DNA of 64,000 bases from Platynereis dumerilii (GCA_026936325.1 JAPTHN010000005.1:58953514-59017513), one strand, 5' to 3'; counted from the first letter of the stretch, positions 1-10,937 are shown. Translations and numbers: made by a program. The notes: a model not told the origin generated them from the sequence alone.

Positions 1-103
1 CCAGTAGCAAAATCAGACCACCTCATCCTGGACCACACCAGGACCGGACCACTTTTGTAAATATCGGACCACCCTCTTAAAGGCGGACCGGTCTGCATCA
101 CTA
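1..103. mobile_element. Terminal piece of a hAT-like DNA transposon
   Basis: The stretch holds repeated GGACCAC/GGACCGG words and ends in GCATCACTA, the complement of TAGTGATGC, which looks like a hAT-type terminus. The other end lies outside the window, so neither the inverted repeat nor the target duplication can be checked. The superfamily is inferred from the terminal bases only. Confidence 0.3.
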
Positions 104-525
104 AAACCCCGGCAAGTATTTAACCATATGAAATGTATGAAAGAACAACAAGGAAAAATAAACTAAAACAAAATGAAAATAATAACATTATATTAAACAA
201 AAAATTTGCAAGTTCTTAAAACCAGTTATCTATTCAAGCATACATAGCAATTGTTACTTTGACAATCTGTAGAATAATTGTCTATGAAATTGTTTTTACA
301 TACCTGACAAAACCGCTAATGTTGTGTGTCAGGATTTTGCTGGACAATTATTGAAAACAAGAGGAATCCTGTGTCTCAAACTATTTTTTGAAAAATTGTG
401 TCTTAATTTAGGATTTGGAAATCATCATCACGTCTAGTAGAAAAGTTATGGTTTTCTGAGAATATTCTAAATACAGAATAGAAAAATTCAGGCAGACATA
501 TTGTTTTCAAGTTTGTAGCAGCATT
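104..525. other. No recognisable feature
   Basis: AT-rich DNA without a long reading frame. No repeat structure was recognised. Confidence 0.5.
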
Positions 526-529
526 TTAG

Positions 530-1135
530 ATCTAATCATGAAATTCACACATGCCACTTGTTTTAATTAATCTTAAATTCTTAAAAATAGTACTAGTATG
601 AGCATTATACTTTGCATTAGAAATGATACGAACAGCCCTTTTTCGCAACCAAAAAAGTCTTATGAACCTGTGAACCCCAGAGTAAAAGCCCAATAATTGA
701 AGTGTGAAATTATGATTGATTTTTATAATGTTTCTTAGATTGTTTGCGGAAGAATGTAGTATTTTAGTTTATTCATGATTGCAGTAATTCTTTATATTTT
801 AAGAAAAATATGAGAGATATGTTCTTTCCGGTTTAGGTTACTATCTAAAACTATTCCCAGAAAATATATTTAGTTCTTTTGTTGTTTATTGTTAGATTAG
901 GAAGGACAATTTTTGTTGGTTTTGTTGGGGTACCGAAAATCATAGCTCTAGTTTTATCGATATTAAGGGATTGCTTGTTAAGTTGCAGCCAATGAAGAAT
1001 TGTATTAATTCCTAAGTTAATTTCATTAGTACTGTTATTTATGTAAAACTTCCTGTTGTACCCGCAAATATGAGGTTTTAAAAAATTGTTATGGAGATTT
1101 TTTCGTAACGGCAAGGTATTGAGAATGATTAAATA
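530..1135 (-). pseudogene. Decayed LINE: C-terminal reverse-transcriptase region
   Basis: Read on the minus strand, the sequence gives the region just after the RT catalytic core of a CR1/jockey-like LINE. There is a stretch of the type LNIDKTRAMIFG (1114 down to 851), then FLGIVLDSNLNRKEH, a KLKYY helix, and LRKRAVRIISNAKYNAHT near 660-590. The same blocks occur in the better preserved LINE at 38.4-41.1 kb. The reading frame changes and stops are present (near 790 and 735), so the piece is dead. Its upstream part is missing just where the plus-strand LINE begins, so that LINE may have landed in it. Confidence 0.7.
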
Positions 1136-1179
1136 TATAACCTCAGATGTTGTCCATATATTTTAAGAATTAAAAAAGG

Positions 1180-4100
1180 AAAAAAAAAACCGCAAGATGG
1201 CGTCGTTGATGAATGTATCAGTAATTTCTCTCGCAATTTTCATCTGTTTTGCGAAAATCAACTACCTCTGTGACGGTGAAGTGGCCGAATTTTTGCAGTT
1301 AAGACATCAACCAGCCTTCAAAGGTGTGTGTAACTGGAAGATCGTTCGTTTTTCATCCGATCTTGACAAGAAAAGACTGCATAGCAACCAACTTCTGCTA
1401 TTATCGCCCAGACGTTCCCGGTTGTCAACAAACATCAACAAAACAGTTTTGACGTTACTGTTGTGCTGTGGTGATATTGAAAGCGATCCAGGCCCAGGAA
1501 GAACCAGGAATGTAAGATTTCCATGTACAATATGCAGAAAAGCAGTAACTGCACGCAGTAAAGCAGTTAGCTGTGATGTTTGCCAAGAATGGACTCACAT
1601 CAAATGTAGTGGTTGCATCACTACAGTTATGTACGATCATGCTGTATCTAACGTTTCTGAGCTGATGTTCACCTGTAACACCTGCCACCTGACAGAACTG
1701 CCTAATGACCCCAGTATCTTCGAAGATTTAGCTGTTGATATGGCTGTTGCAGCAGACTCAGAGGACCATACAACAACGTCCCAACCGGCTGAAGATATGT
1801 TCAGTTTGTTCAGGAAGAAGGGCCTACATATCATCCACATCAATGCCAGATCACTACGTAACAAAGTATCCGAGTTGAGTTACCTTGTGGAGAAGACGAA
1901 TGCCAGTATCCTAGCCGTGACCGAAACATGGTTGGACGAGACCATCACTGACAGCGAGATAATGATCCCCGGTTTCAACATCCAACGACATGACCGCAAC
2001 TCCCACGGAGGAGGAGTGTGTCTATACATCAAGGAAGACCTGCCGTTCAATAATCGGACCGACCTCGAAAATCCATCAATCGAAGGAACATGGATCGAAC
2101 TGTTTTTACGCAAATGCAGACCAATCGTGATCGGCTGCACTTACAGACCCCCGACCCAAAGGAACTACACCCAATTGTTACAAGAGACTCTAACTACCAT
2201 AACAACCTCTCAAGAGACAATTATTGTTGGTGATATGAACATTGACCTTAAAAATTCACAAAATGACTGTGCTCTTGTGAAAGAATATCGATCATTTGTA
2301 AAATCTACCGGTTTTAAACAAATTATTGACAATCCAACACGTATTTCAATTTCATCTGAATCTCTTATTGATCATGTACTTGTCTCTGATGTTGATAAAA
2401 TATGCCAAAGCGGCTCCCTGCCTGTTGGTTTTAGTGATCATAACCTCACATTTTGTACTCGTAAAATTGTAAGAGAAAACCTTGGTTTTGAAAAAATGAT
2501 AGCCATAAGATCAATGAAAAATTACTCCAAGGAAGCTCTAATAGAAAATATAAATCAAGTAAATTGGAATCAAGTTACTGAATGCAACGACACCAACAGG
2601 GCATGGAACTTATTTGCTTCACTTATGCTAGCCGTTATTAACAAAGTTGCTCCATCAAAAATGTGTAAAATCAAAATACGAACCCAACCATGGATGACTA
2701 GTGATATCATTGAATTAATCCATGAACGTGACAGACAGCTTAAATTATTCCACCACTCTAAAGACGCAGTTGATTATGCAAACTTCTGCAGATCTAGAAA
2801 TGAAGCTCAACGCAAAATCAAAACTGCCAAACAAGATTACATTAGTAATCAAATTGACCAAAACAAAGACAATCCCAAAAAAATCTGGGACAGTCTCAAA
2901 CTACTTGGCTATAAATTCAAACCCAAAACTAAAAATCAAGTTGTTTTGAACATTGAAGGTTCTGTCTGTCACGATCCGGTATCCATTGGAGAGCACATCA
3001 ATAAGTTCTTCATCAATGTGGGTAACAATCTAACATGTAAACTACCTACCCTTCCTGATGTCTATAGTGCTTTCTCTGATTATTGTAGATCGTTCTATGG
3101 AAATCTTGGGGTCACGCCAGGACTGTTCACTCTTCAAGAAGTAAACAGTACTTTCATACTTAAAGAACTCTGTAGTTTCAAACCAAACAAAAGTACTGGC
3201 CTAGATGACATAAGCCCAAGATTTCTACGAGACGGTGCACACGCTTTATGCGATGTAATAACTCATCTGGTAAATCTCTCCATCCGAAATAAGTGTGTAC
3301 CAAATTGTACAAAATCTGCCAAAGTTATTCCATTATATAAAAAAGGCAGCAGACTTGATGTGGGTAACTACCGCCCTGTAAGTATTCTAACCTCCCTCTC
3401 TAAGATCATGGAGAGAGCAGTTTATATACAAGTAGTTAACCACTGTAAAGTTAACAAAATCATTTACCCCCTACAGTCGGGTTTTCAGAAGAACTACTCT
3501 ACTGACACCTGCCTAATCCACTTACAAGACCACATCAGATCTGAGATTAGCAGAGGTAAATTTGTGGGAATGATGCTGTTAGACGTCCAAAAGGCGTTTG
3601 ACAGCGTCAACCATGAAATGTTATGTGAGAAAATTCGTTTAACTGGAATTGACAGTGCATGGTTCAAATCGTATCTGGAGGGACGTAAGCAGTGTGTGTC
3701 TGTTAATGAATATAAATCGGACGAAAGAACAATTACTTGCGGTGTGCCCCAAGGCAGCCTTCTGGGCCCTTGGCGCTATCTAGTTTATAGTAATGACCTT
3801 CCGGCATGTGTTTCATGTAAAGTAATACTTTATGCTGACGATACCATTCTTATTGTTAGCCACAAAGACATCAATACAGTTGCCAACACATTAAGCCATG
3901 AAGGAAACATATGTTTCCAATGGCTTTGTAATAATAGACTTTCCATGCACATGGGCAAGACTGAGGTAATTGTCTTTTCCTCCAAAAGAAAGCGCTGTCA
4001 AACCAAAGATTTCTCAATCAAACTCGGTGCACATAACATTAAAGCACAGGACTCAGTGAAATATCTAGGTCTTAAAATTGACAGTAACCTGTCATGTGAA

Positions 4101-4971
4101 TCTATAGTCTCAAACATCCTATCTAAATGTTCGGCGAGGCTCAAGTTCTGTTATCGTCATCAAAACTGTCTTGATTTAAAGTCTAGAAAAACAATCGTAA
4201 CATCACTAGTCCAATGCTATTTCGACTATGCTGTATCATCGTGGTTCTGGAGTCTCACAAAAGGCAGACAGAAAAAACTCCAGGTTGCTCAAAACAAACT
4301 AGTAAGGTTCATTCTTAACTTAGGCCCGAGAAGCCACATTGGCCAAAATGAACTTAACCAAATTCACATGCTTAACACCAGAGACCGAGCATGTCAGTTA
4401 ATGTTGGGCCATATGTTCAACATCTATCATAAAAGGGCCCCTGAATACTTATGTGACAAATTTGGTAGAATTGAACACCATCACCGTACAAGAAGAGCTG
4501 CCTTGAGTTTTTTCCTGCCAAGACCACTCAGCATTGACCAATCTAATTTTACATATCAGGGGGCTAAGTTGTGGAACGAGCTCCCCAATCAAATCAAACT
4601 GTGTAACAGTAAGGATGCTTTCAAGCTCCAAATCAAAAAATGGTTAAAAAGAAGATCTGAAACAAGTGAGAACAATCCATTCATTATTATATAAATTTCA
4701 TGTTATTTATTTTGCTAATTTAATTAATTTATTTATATTTATGTCAATCTAATCAATATTTATTCTTCATTCTAGTCATACATCCCATTTGTTCATCGAC
4801 TCCATCCTGCGTTTTTTTCACCTCACTACAGGACCGCACTGGAAACAAGTCTTCGGACTTTTGTGTGTCATCCTTGAAGTTCACCCATTGTTACATTTTC
4901 ATTTCATCGATTTAATATTGTAACTCTGTTTGAATTTCTAAATAAATCAATCAATCAATCAATCAATCAAT
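1180..4971 (+). mobile_element. CR1/L2-like LINE with intact ORF
   Basis: A non-LTR retrotransposon with one long ORF (1197-4694), an AT-rich 3' UTR, the word AATAAA just before the end, and a tail of CAAT tetranucleotides (about 4946-4971). Short tandem tails in place of poly(A) are usual for the CR1/L2 group. The 5' boundary is not firm: the ORF starts just after an A-rich run, so the 5' UTR is very short or the element is 5'-truncated. I found no convincing target duplication. An unbroken 1165-codon ORF in AT-rich DNA suggests recent insertion. Confidence 0.85.
1197..4694 (+). CDS. LINE polyprotein: PHD finger, endonuclease, reverse transcriptase
   Basis: A 1165-residue protein for target-primed reverse transcription. 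Residues 1-25 form a hydrophobic, signal-like N-terminus. Residues 92-100 read GDIESDPGP, a 2A-like ribosome-skipping motif whose usual Asn before PGP is Asp. Residues 110-163 form a PHD-type zinc finger (C110, C113, C126, C129, H134, C137, C160, C163). Residues 209-420 are an APE-type endonuclease with N216, E243, GDMNID at 345-350 and SDH at 413-415. RT spans roughly 700-960, with catalytic D796 in LLDVQKAFD and YADD at 879-882. The C-terminal region ends with a WNELP motif. The RT block after GVPQGS reads LLGPWRYLVYSND, slightly off the usual ILGPLLFLIYIND, so activity is uncertain although the frame is whole. Confidence 0.88.
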   Translation: MASLMNVSVISLAIFICFAKINYLCDGEVAEFLQLRHQPAFKGVCNWKIVRFSSDLDKKRLHSNQLLLLSPRRSRLSTNINKTVLTLLLCCGDIESDPGPGRTRNVRFPCTICRKAVTARSKAVSCDVCQEWTHIKCSGCITTVMYDHAVSNVSELMFTCNTCHLTELPNDPSIFEDLAVDMAVAADSEDHTTTSQPAEDMFSLFRKKGLHIIHINARSLRNKVSELSYLVEKTNASILAVTETWLDETITDSEIMIPGFNIQRHDRNSHGGGVCLYIKEDLPFNNRTDLENPSIEGTWIELFLRKCRPIVIGCTYRPPTQRNYTQLLQETLTTITTSQETIIVGDMNIDLKNSQNDCALVKEYRSFVKSTGFKQIIDNPTRISISSESLIDHVLVSDVDKICQSGSLPVGFSDHNLTFCTRKIVRENLGFEKMIAIRSMKNYSKEALIENINQVNWNQVTECNDTNRAWNLFASLMLAVINKVAPSKMCKIKIRTQPWMTSDIIELIHERDRQLKLFHHSKDAVDYANFCRSRNEAQRKIKTAKQDYISNQIDQNKDNPKKIWDSLKLLGYKFKPKTKNQVVLNIEGSVCHDPVSIGEHINKFFINVGNNLTCKLPTLPDVYSAFSDYCRSFYGNLGVTPGLFTLQEVNSTFILKELCSFKPNKSTGLDDISPRFLRDGAHALCDVITHLVNLSIRNKCVPNCTKSAKVIPLYKKGSRLDVGNYRPVSILTSLSKIMERAVYIQVVNHCKVNKIIYPLQSGFQKNYSTDTCLIHLQDHIRSEISRGKFVGMMLLDVQKAFDSVNHEMLCEKIRLTGIDSAWFKSYLEGRKQCVSVNEYKSDERTITCGVPQGSLLGPWRYLVYSNDLPACVSCKVILYADDTILIVSHKDINTVANTLSHEGNICFQWLCNNRLSMHMGKTEVIVFSSKRKRCQTKDFSIKLGAHNIKAQDSVKYLGLKIDSNLSCESIVSNILSKCSARLKFCYRHQNCLDLKSRKTIVTSLVQCYFDYAVSSWFWSLTKGRQKKLQVAQNKLVRFILNLGPRSHIGQNELNQIHMLNTRDRACQLMLGHMFNIYHKRAPEYLCDKFGRIEHHHRTRRAALSFFLPRPLSIDQSNFTYQGAKLWNELPNQIKLCNSKDAFKLQIKKWLKRRSETSENNPFIII

Positions 4972-5680
4972 TATTCGCTATTTTTTAGTACGAGAGGTTT
5001 TACTTTTGGATCCTTGAGATGTCAGCCATTATCGTATCAGAGTCACTCAATCTCATAAAAATGAATAATAATTATTTGCACCTCAGAGATTATTTGGAGT
5101 GTTTCTTTTCACATGTCAGTGCCAGCTTTCAAGGTTGTGTGGGGAAACTTCTGTGTGCAAATACTTTTATCCATCGGCGTCATCCTTAGACCGATTGGAG
5201 AAAAGGTGTGCCATGAAACATAACAGATCCATAATTCATTGAATGGATGGAGATGAAATTGCAGGTATTCCAAATATAGATTTAAAGAAGCTCATGCGCT
5301 ATCACGATCTGTTTTTGCAACTGGTCAAACAGCAATATTACAAGCAAATAGACGTATTATGAGAAATGTTTGCACTCAGTAAGCTCACACATACAGCAAG
5401 ATATTGGGTTATTCTGAATTTATTCATACCTTAAATTGTTGGAGATTACTTCAACCATTGGTATTGACTCAGTTATGCAATTTTCCTTTGATATTAATTC
5501 ATTCCCTGAAATTTCAATATGCTCAAATTTTAAAATTTACTGGTGATGTTTTCTTGCTAGCATATTTTTTCCAAACATTGTCGGCTCAAGTTTCACAAAC
5601 ATAAATTTAGGGCCAATAGTCCTGCTAGAAAGTAAGCGTAACAGGGGATGTTTTGTAATTTGGACAATACTAAACATTAT
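4972..5680. other. No recognisable feature
   Basis: Intergenic AT-rich DNA. A 66-codon plus-strand frame at 5404-5604 has no recognisable content and no coding signals. Confidence 0.5.
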
Positions 5681-5681
5681 A

Positions 5682-5850
5682 GTTCCCATATCCTAAAGGT
5701 TAGAATGCTTGACTGTGAATCCACTGGCACTTGAGAACGAGGTGTCGAACCCTGGTTCTGGAACTCGATTGGAGTGAGCTGGTTGTGGCCGGGGAGGGTG
5801 GCCACTTGTGTAGGCAGGGGTAACCTACCAGCCAGATTTCAAAAGAATGT
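5682..5850 (+). mobile_element. Relic of tRNA-derived SINE
   Basis: Bases 5682-5764 align by eye along their whole length with the tRNA-like head of the SINE at 15157. They share GTTCC at the start, CCTAAAGGTTAGAATGCTTG in the box A region, CCACTGGC in the middle, a degraded box B (GTGTCGAACCC) and GGAAC at the end. The following GC-richer stretch may be the SINE body, but its end is not clear. Confidence 0.55.
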
Positions 5851-6089
5851 GTGGACATCAAGGAATCTCCAAACAAGAATGGATGACCACTGTCCCTGAT
5901 TCCTGAGGCACAGAAGATAAAATCCTGAGCTGTTCTTCATTTGAATGTGCTGCATATTGTATTGACCAATTTGGACCAGTTGATGAAGTATCTTTGTCAG
6001 GCAGGTGCATAATTTTCATGACACCATAACAGCCCATGATGGTGACTGTATTAATGAGATCGAAAAAAGTAAATTATAAATGCATATAT

Positions 6090-6267
6090 TCTCTGTAAAA
6101 TTTGAATTTTTGGTCAGCTTAATTGATTTAGATGGTTGCACAAATCCTTTGAGCTGACATAGCTTATCTTAAGTTATGACTCCGATCAGATTATCATAAC
6201 ATAGAACAACAAGCTATTTCAGCTTAAACAAATTGTGCAACAATTTCACTCAATCATTTTAGCAGTG
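6090..6267. mobile_element. MITE relic, CACTGTAAAATTTGAA family
   Basis: Starts CTCTGTAAAATTTGAATT and ends AGCAGTG. The interior words GATGGTTGCACAA, CCTTTGAGCT, TTAAGTTATGA and TTGTGCAACAA are shared with the copies at 36804, 37101, 53031 and 54477. The ends are degraded, so this is an old copy. It lies just downstream of the AKH gene. Confidence 0.65.
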
Positions 6268-6364
6268 TATGTCATAAACATTTCTGTGAATGCAATGTCA
6301 TATCGAATCATTACAGAATGGAATCTTTCTTGATGAAAAATAACTGACTCGACTCATTGGATAA

Positions 6365-6707
6365 GAAAGATTTGACACCTTTTTTATTACATTTTCCAGC
6401 AAGAATATGTATTTACTCAATATTGTAAATGTTAACAGAAAAACCTTTTTTTTTCATACAGAACCCAATGTGGGAGAAATTACTATTTTCTTTGAGAACT
6501 GGATGATGTCGCCATGGTAACGAAACCGACGACTTCGTAGAGAAAACAAGACGGAGGCAAACAATGCAGTGGTCGATGTTAAAACACAATAGTTTTTAGG
6601 ATAACACTATACAGTCCCTGCATGGCATTTCTCTGTACACAATCAGGTTAACTTTGTTTGACCGCCGTTGGCCGAGACAGTGTGACGTTGACCTTGGAAG
6701 GAAAAAC
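6365..6707 (-). other. AKH gene exon 4 (proposed 3' UTR exon)
   Basis: Exon 3 ends with its stop codon directly against a GTAAGT donor, so a 3' UTR exon must follow. On the minus strand a pyrimidine-rich tract ending TTTTAG at 6710-6708 makes a good acceptor. About 320 bases further down is AATAAA (6388-6383), with the expected cleavage site near 6365. The stretch is richer in G+C than its flanks. The choice of this acceptor is inferred; RNA evidence would decide. Confidence 0.45.
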
Positions 6708-7491
6708 CTAAAACAGCAAGGAAGAGGTTTGTTAGAACATACAGTGAGGGAAAATGCTGAGTAAGGTTGTTCATACACATTTGTAGAGGAAATTTAGAAT
6801 TTTTTGTGAAAGGTATTTGATTGAGACCAATGAAATTGTTGGTAGATGCTTTTTAAAAATCAACATTTATCTATCAAAGCTTGAATTTTTCTGATTCTGT
6901 CTGCGACTGACACGACACAATAAGAAATGATCTATTTATTCAGGTAGGTAGTTAAAACCGACTACTATACATTTTGGTGTTTAAATGATTGAAAATGATA
7001 CCAGATAGAAATTACCTACAAAGAAATGTAGGGGTTTCCCTGAAGTAACCTGGTGAGAACAACTTGCCTGACAAATATAATGGAATAATTACATAGTTAT
7101 TAGCTTCCTAATTTACCACAGAACGTATTGTTAAACTTCCTGAATAATTTATCTTCATTGGGATAACTTTGTTTGTATCTCAAAACTTCTTTGAAAATTC
7201 TCTTGGGACTACCGCTTTGTGAATAATCATGAGTTCAAAGTATGAATATCTGAGTTTGAGTTAGATTCTTGCATGATTTGAAATTTTAAAGATAAAGAAC
7301 TGATTTTTGTTTCCACTTCCTATGTCATACATGTGCACTTTAAAAGGAATTAGTTTACATAAATTTTCATAGACATTTTCCGGAGAGTCAGTTTTCTATC
7401 TGTCATTTTACATATCATCAATAACAATAATATATGTGTATATTAATTGAAGACATTATACATTGGGTATATGAATCAGATTATAATCCTG

Positions 7492-7775
7492 CACTGTGAA
7501 TATGGCACTTCATGTGTCATCATGCTGATGATTTGTCATGATCATACCCAATACTTTCAATGTTAATTTGATATAAGGAGACTGATCCCGCTTGTTGGAG
7601 ACAGCCATATGAAAGGATTATGAGTCTGATTTTCACTCTAAAATCAGTTATGACAGGTCAAATGGCCTTCTTGTGATCATGACTAATCAAACAGCCTCTA
7701 TGTTTCCCATGTTGAAAGTAGAGAAGATGGCACTTCATCAACTATCATGTGTCAGGAAGTGCATTTCTCACAGTG
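7492..7775. mobile_element. MITE, copy 1 of CACTGTGAA..GGCACTTC family
   Basis: The ends are inverted repeats: CACTGTGAATATGGCACTTC at the left, and at the right GAAGTGCATTTCTCACAGTG. The interior is shared with 29137-29425, including words such as CCCGCTTGTTGG and CAAACAGCCTCTATGTTTCC. It lies in AKH intron 3. Confidence 0.65.
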
Positions 7776-7894
7776 AACTACATGGTCCTCATTTTATCTG
7801 TATCAAAGTGACAGACTGTAAACAGATTGCTATTGGAAAGGATTGCTATGATCATGACACATTGTAAATAAGTATTCATACTTAATAAGTATTC

Positions 7895-7950
7895 ATGCTT
7901 ATTAGGTTTTACCCTTATGAAATAAAGTTTAGCTATCTATCTATCTATGA
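7895..7950 (+). mobile_element. 3' end of a LINE/SINE with CTAT tail
   Basis: An AAATAAAG signal is followed at once by three to four CTAT units (about 7933-7948). This is the same design as the other retroelement 3' ends in the window. Nothing recognisable of the element body is left. Confidence 0.4.
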
Positions 7951-8146
7951 CACATCATCAGCATCGTGTAGGCTATCTCAGAGTGCCATATTTACAACAG
8001 AAATAACTCCTGGATCGAAAAACTTAATTTACTTCTTGAAAGTATACCAACTTCGTCAATCAGTGAGGCAGATCTTATAGGAATACTCGTCCCCCATAAA
8101 AGGTACACTGCGTTGAAGAAAAAAGTATTACAAGTATGAAACTTAC

Positions 8147-8212
8147 CTAATGCTTTTTACTCTCTTCCTCCAATTTCTGCTGCATGCATTCGTTGATTCT
8201 CAGAGCCTCAGC
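8147..8212 (-). other. AKH gene exon 3 (last coding exon)
   Basis: A 66-base exon of 22 codons in phase 0: AEALRINECMQQKLEEESKKH and TAG. The acceptor is TTTTTCAG (8220-8213). The donor GTAAGT (8146-8141) follows the stop codon with no base between. It supplies the second cysteine and the charged tail. The frame, the partner cysteine and both splice sites agree, which makes chance unlikely. Confidence 0.82.
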
Positions 8213-10902
8213 CTGAAAAAGAAGAACCCAAAAGAAATTTAACTACATGTCTCGCAACTGTTCTGAAGAAATCAGTTTATTTCTCAGTGCCAGAGTGGAC
8301 CTATGATGTCATAGGTGGATGTCAATGATGTCACAGGTCAAACTGGCCAATGGCTTTCATTGTGAACAGTTTCATCATAGCCTTGAAGTTACATCATTGC
8401 CAGAGTGGCCAATAAAACCACAGCAACAACTATGGTGCAACGTTGCACTACTCCTGGGGAGGGGACACACTGCTCAAAATCTGTCAGTTGATCCTTACGT
8501 TTGCATATTTATGCCAGGTACTGTGGTAACCACAAAGCAATACAGGATTAAATTTATCGTTTTAGTTTTTACGCTGAAAGCGACTGCCAACAAAGCTACA
8601 AACAGTACACAGAATTCTTGAACTTGACAGCCCCATATCAAATCCAATTTAGACCCAACTCACCACCGGAGCTTTTGCAGTGGTAATTATTGGCAAATCT
8701 GGCAATGACATAATTGCAAAGCTATGATTTAATTGTCCACATGATATACTATTGGTAAGTTTCACCAATGACATCATAGCTAGTACCGAAGTTGCACAGG
8801 TTCCGATGGAGTCTCCAGCTTTAACATTATAGGTCCATACGATGAAAAAAAAAAGATTTCTTCTGAGCAATTGCGAGATCTGTAAATCACTCACTCTAAA
8901 AAATGATATCAAGAACAAAAAACATTTTGGTTTTTTGCTTGTACTCCATATTATTGCAATTTAGGTTTGTGGAAATACTGTAAAGCTGTATTTTCATGAA
9001 CGTTGTAGAATTTGGGGAAACCAAACTTCTATGAACGAAAAAATATTTCAAAAAACCAATTTTGTCCTAAATTTATGTGTTGTGAAAACCACGTACCATT
9101 GTTGAAATGCTTCTTACAAAATACCCTGTAAAGCAGAGATAAAAGTTCTGCTGGCAACCTGAGTTCATTTTGAACCAACAGAATAATTCATTTGAGTTGG
9201 TAAATCTAAATTAAAGTAATTTCATCCAACGCAAAACATGTTCTAAAGCCATCTTTATTCTTCATATAAATTTACCCAATTAGCAGACATATGTCTTACT
9301 GCAGTTCTCATGTACCGTTCAAAGACTCAAATGGTCCTCATAATGGCTTTTATATACTTTATTGTCTTCAGACATGGAACTCCGTTAGGAGTTTAATACA
9401 TCATTTGGAGGAAGACAGATGAATAATAATTCATTTTGCTTGTCTTGTTTTTTCAGAATAGGTCATAGCTGTGTAATTTGTTCTTCAAGATGAAGACAAG
9501 ACATAAGTCACAATTAATTCGCTCTTGGTGCATGAAATTTATTGTACCATATTTCACCATCGTCTTGTCAAAAGCAGATGTTGTTTCTTCCACCGTCTGA
9601 GTGACATTTGCTTGCCAACTGTTTGTCGCACTGTGTCATTTGTTTGTCACACTGTGTCATCTGTTTGTCACACTGTGTCATTTGTTTGCTTATTGATTGA
9701 TATGTGTGTAGTTTATAGTCGTAATCAACCAGTACAGGCAATATAAAGTGTAAAAAAATTTAAAGACAACTGACGCATGAAGCTTCGGTTCGACTGTACT
9801 TACGTATGATAACAAATAAGAAACTCTAAAAACCAATATAATATCTTTTAAATCATATCTAAGCAACTTTATCTCAATCAATATCAGAAATGATTTCCTT
9901 AGTCAACATGTGAAACATTTGCGACACACTTGTGGTTTTTCACTTTCTATGTAATCGGATAGCCAGCACCTGTGCTTTGTTATTTCCTTGTGTTTTCTAA
10001 CCACAGGCTAAATAGATATTTTATCAATATGGGATGTGCACTTTTCTGATTCCAGACCATTGAGAGGACAAATGGGGCAGAGATAATTGTGTGCCTTTTC
10101 AGTTTGATCGAACATCAGCCAAAGGTAGATAGCAACAAGGTGAAAGGGAGTCTCTCACTTTCTATCTGGTAAGGTACACAATTTGATCATGTCACTTAAT
10201 AATTTGCATGAAGATAATGCTGAATATCCTTTCTTGCATAAATTATATGCATCCGGTACACAGTTTATCAACAATTTTTCACCTTGGTAAATTTCGCAAA
10301 GCTCAAAAATGCATCTGGGTAATTTGTTGACGTTTATGTGTTTGTTTTCATGCTCAAGCAATATTTCAGGACACAGAAAAAATATGTTGTAATTTATTGG
10401 TTTTTCAAATTTTAGACGTTTAAGAGTTTTGAGCTGACAAAGATCGATCATGTTTTCAAACAACAAACTTCTTCAAATGTAAAAGATCAATAGATTTGTG
10501 AGGCCAATAAGATGTTGATAATATCTCCACTTGTATTTAGTTAATCAGAGACGACAGCCCACAATATTCAAACCTCTCGATTTTTGAGGTTTAAAAAAAT
10601 AGCAGTACCATTAACTATTGGTATCAGTTACAATGTCATGTAATTTTTTCATATTTGCGCTTAATTTCACAAAAACGTTACAACTTCGGAGTACAAAATA
10701 TTCCTACCTGTATGGCACGGTAAACGTTGAAGATAGCATCGGGATCAAAGTCTCCACATTCCCCTCTCTTGCCCCACCCGAGCGCTGCTCTCTTTCCATT
10801 TCCCCATTTGCCAGGCAGCGAAAAGGAGAACTGGGCGTCAGAGGTGTGCGCCTGGTAGGCGATGACGATACAAGCAACAAGCAGAACAAGCCAGGCCCTC
10901 AT
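8147..10902 (-). CDS. akh: Adipokinetic hormone (AKH)-type neuropeptide precursor, coding exons 10902-10708 and 8212-8147
   Basis: The secreted precursor has 86 residues. Residues 1-23 are a signal peptide (MRAWLVLLVACIVIAY...SDA). Residues 24-35 are the hormone QFSFSLPGKWGN, with G36 as amide donor and K37-R38 as cleavage site. AALGW then G-K-R (39-46) could release a second amidated peptide. The C-terminal peptide has two cysteines, C49 and C74, usual for AKH precursors. Exon 2 ends in phase 0 at CAG|GTAGGA. Exon 3 starts after TTTTTCAG and adds 21 residues ending ESKKH, then TAG. The start at 10902 was chosen because the in-frame ATG at 10956 lies upstream of a good acceptor (10938) and only this ATG begins a signal peptide. 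AKH-type hormones act through GnRH-like receptors in energy balance and reproduction. The receptor group and annelid match are from memory. Confidence 0.88.
8321..8780. mobile_element. Foldback element in AKH intron 2
   Basis: Arms 8321-8415 and 8687-8780 are inverted repeats of each other, roughly 75-80% identical by eye. Shared words include TCTGGCAATGA, GCTATGAT and ACATCAT. They enclose about 270 bases without a coding frame. Element class unknown. Confidence 0.5.
9621..9689. repeat. 21-bp minisatellite, about 3.3 copies
   Basis: The unit GTTTGTCACACTGTGTCATTT starts at 9621, 9642 and 9663 with one or two changes, followed by a partial fourth copy. It lies in AKH intron 2. Confidence 0.85.
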
Positions 10903-10937
10903 GGTTGGTTGGAGTTGAGAAATACTTCTCGCTGCTT
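10708..10937 (-). other. AKH gene exon 2 (start codon, signal peptide, hormone)
   Basis: The acceptor is TTCTCTTTCAG ending at 10938 and the donor is CAG|GTAGGA at 10708/10707. The first 35 bases (10937-10903) are 5' UTR without an ATG. The coding part runs from 10902. G+C is clearly higher than in the flanking introns. Confidence 0.8.
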
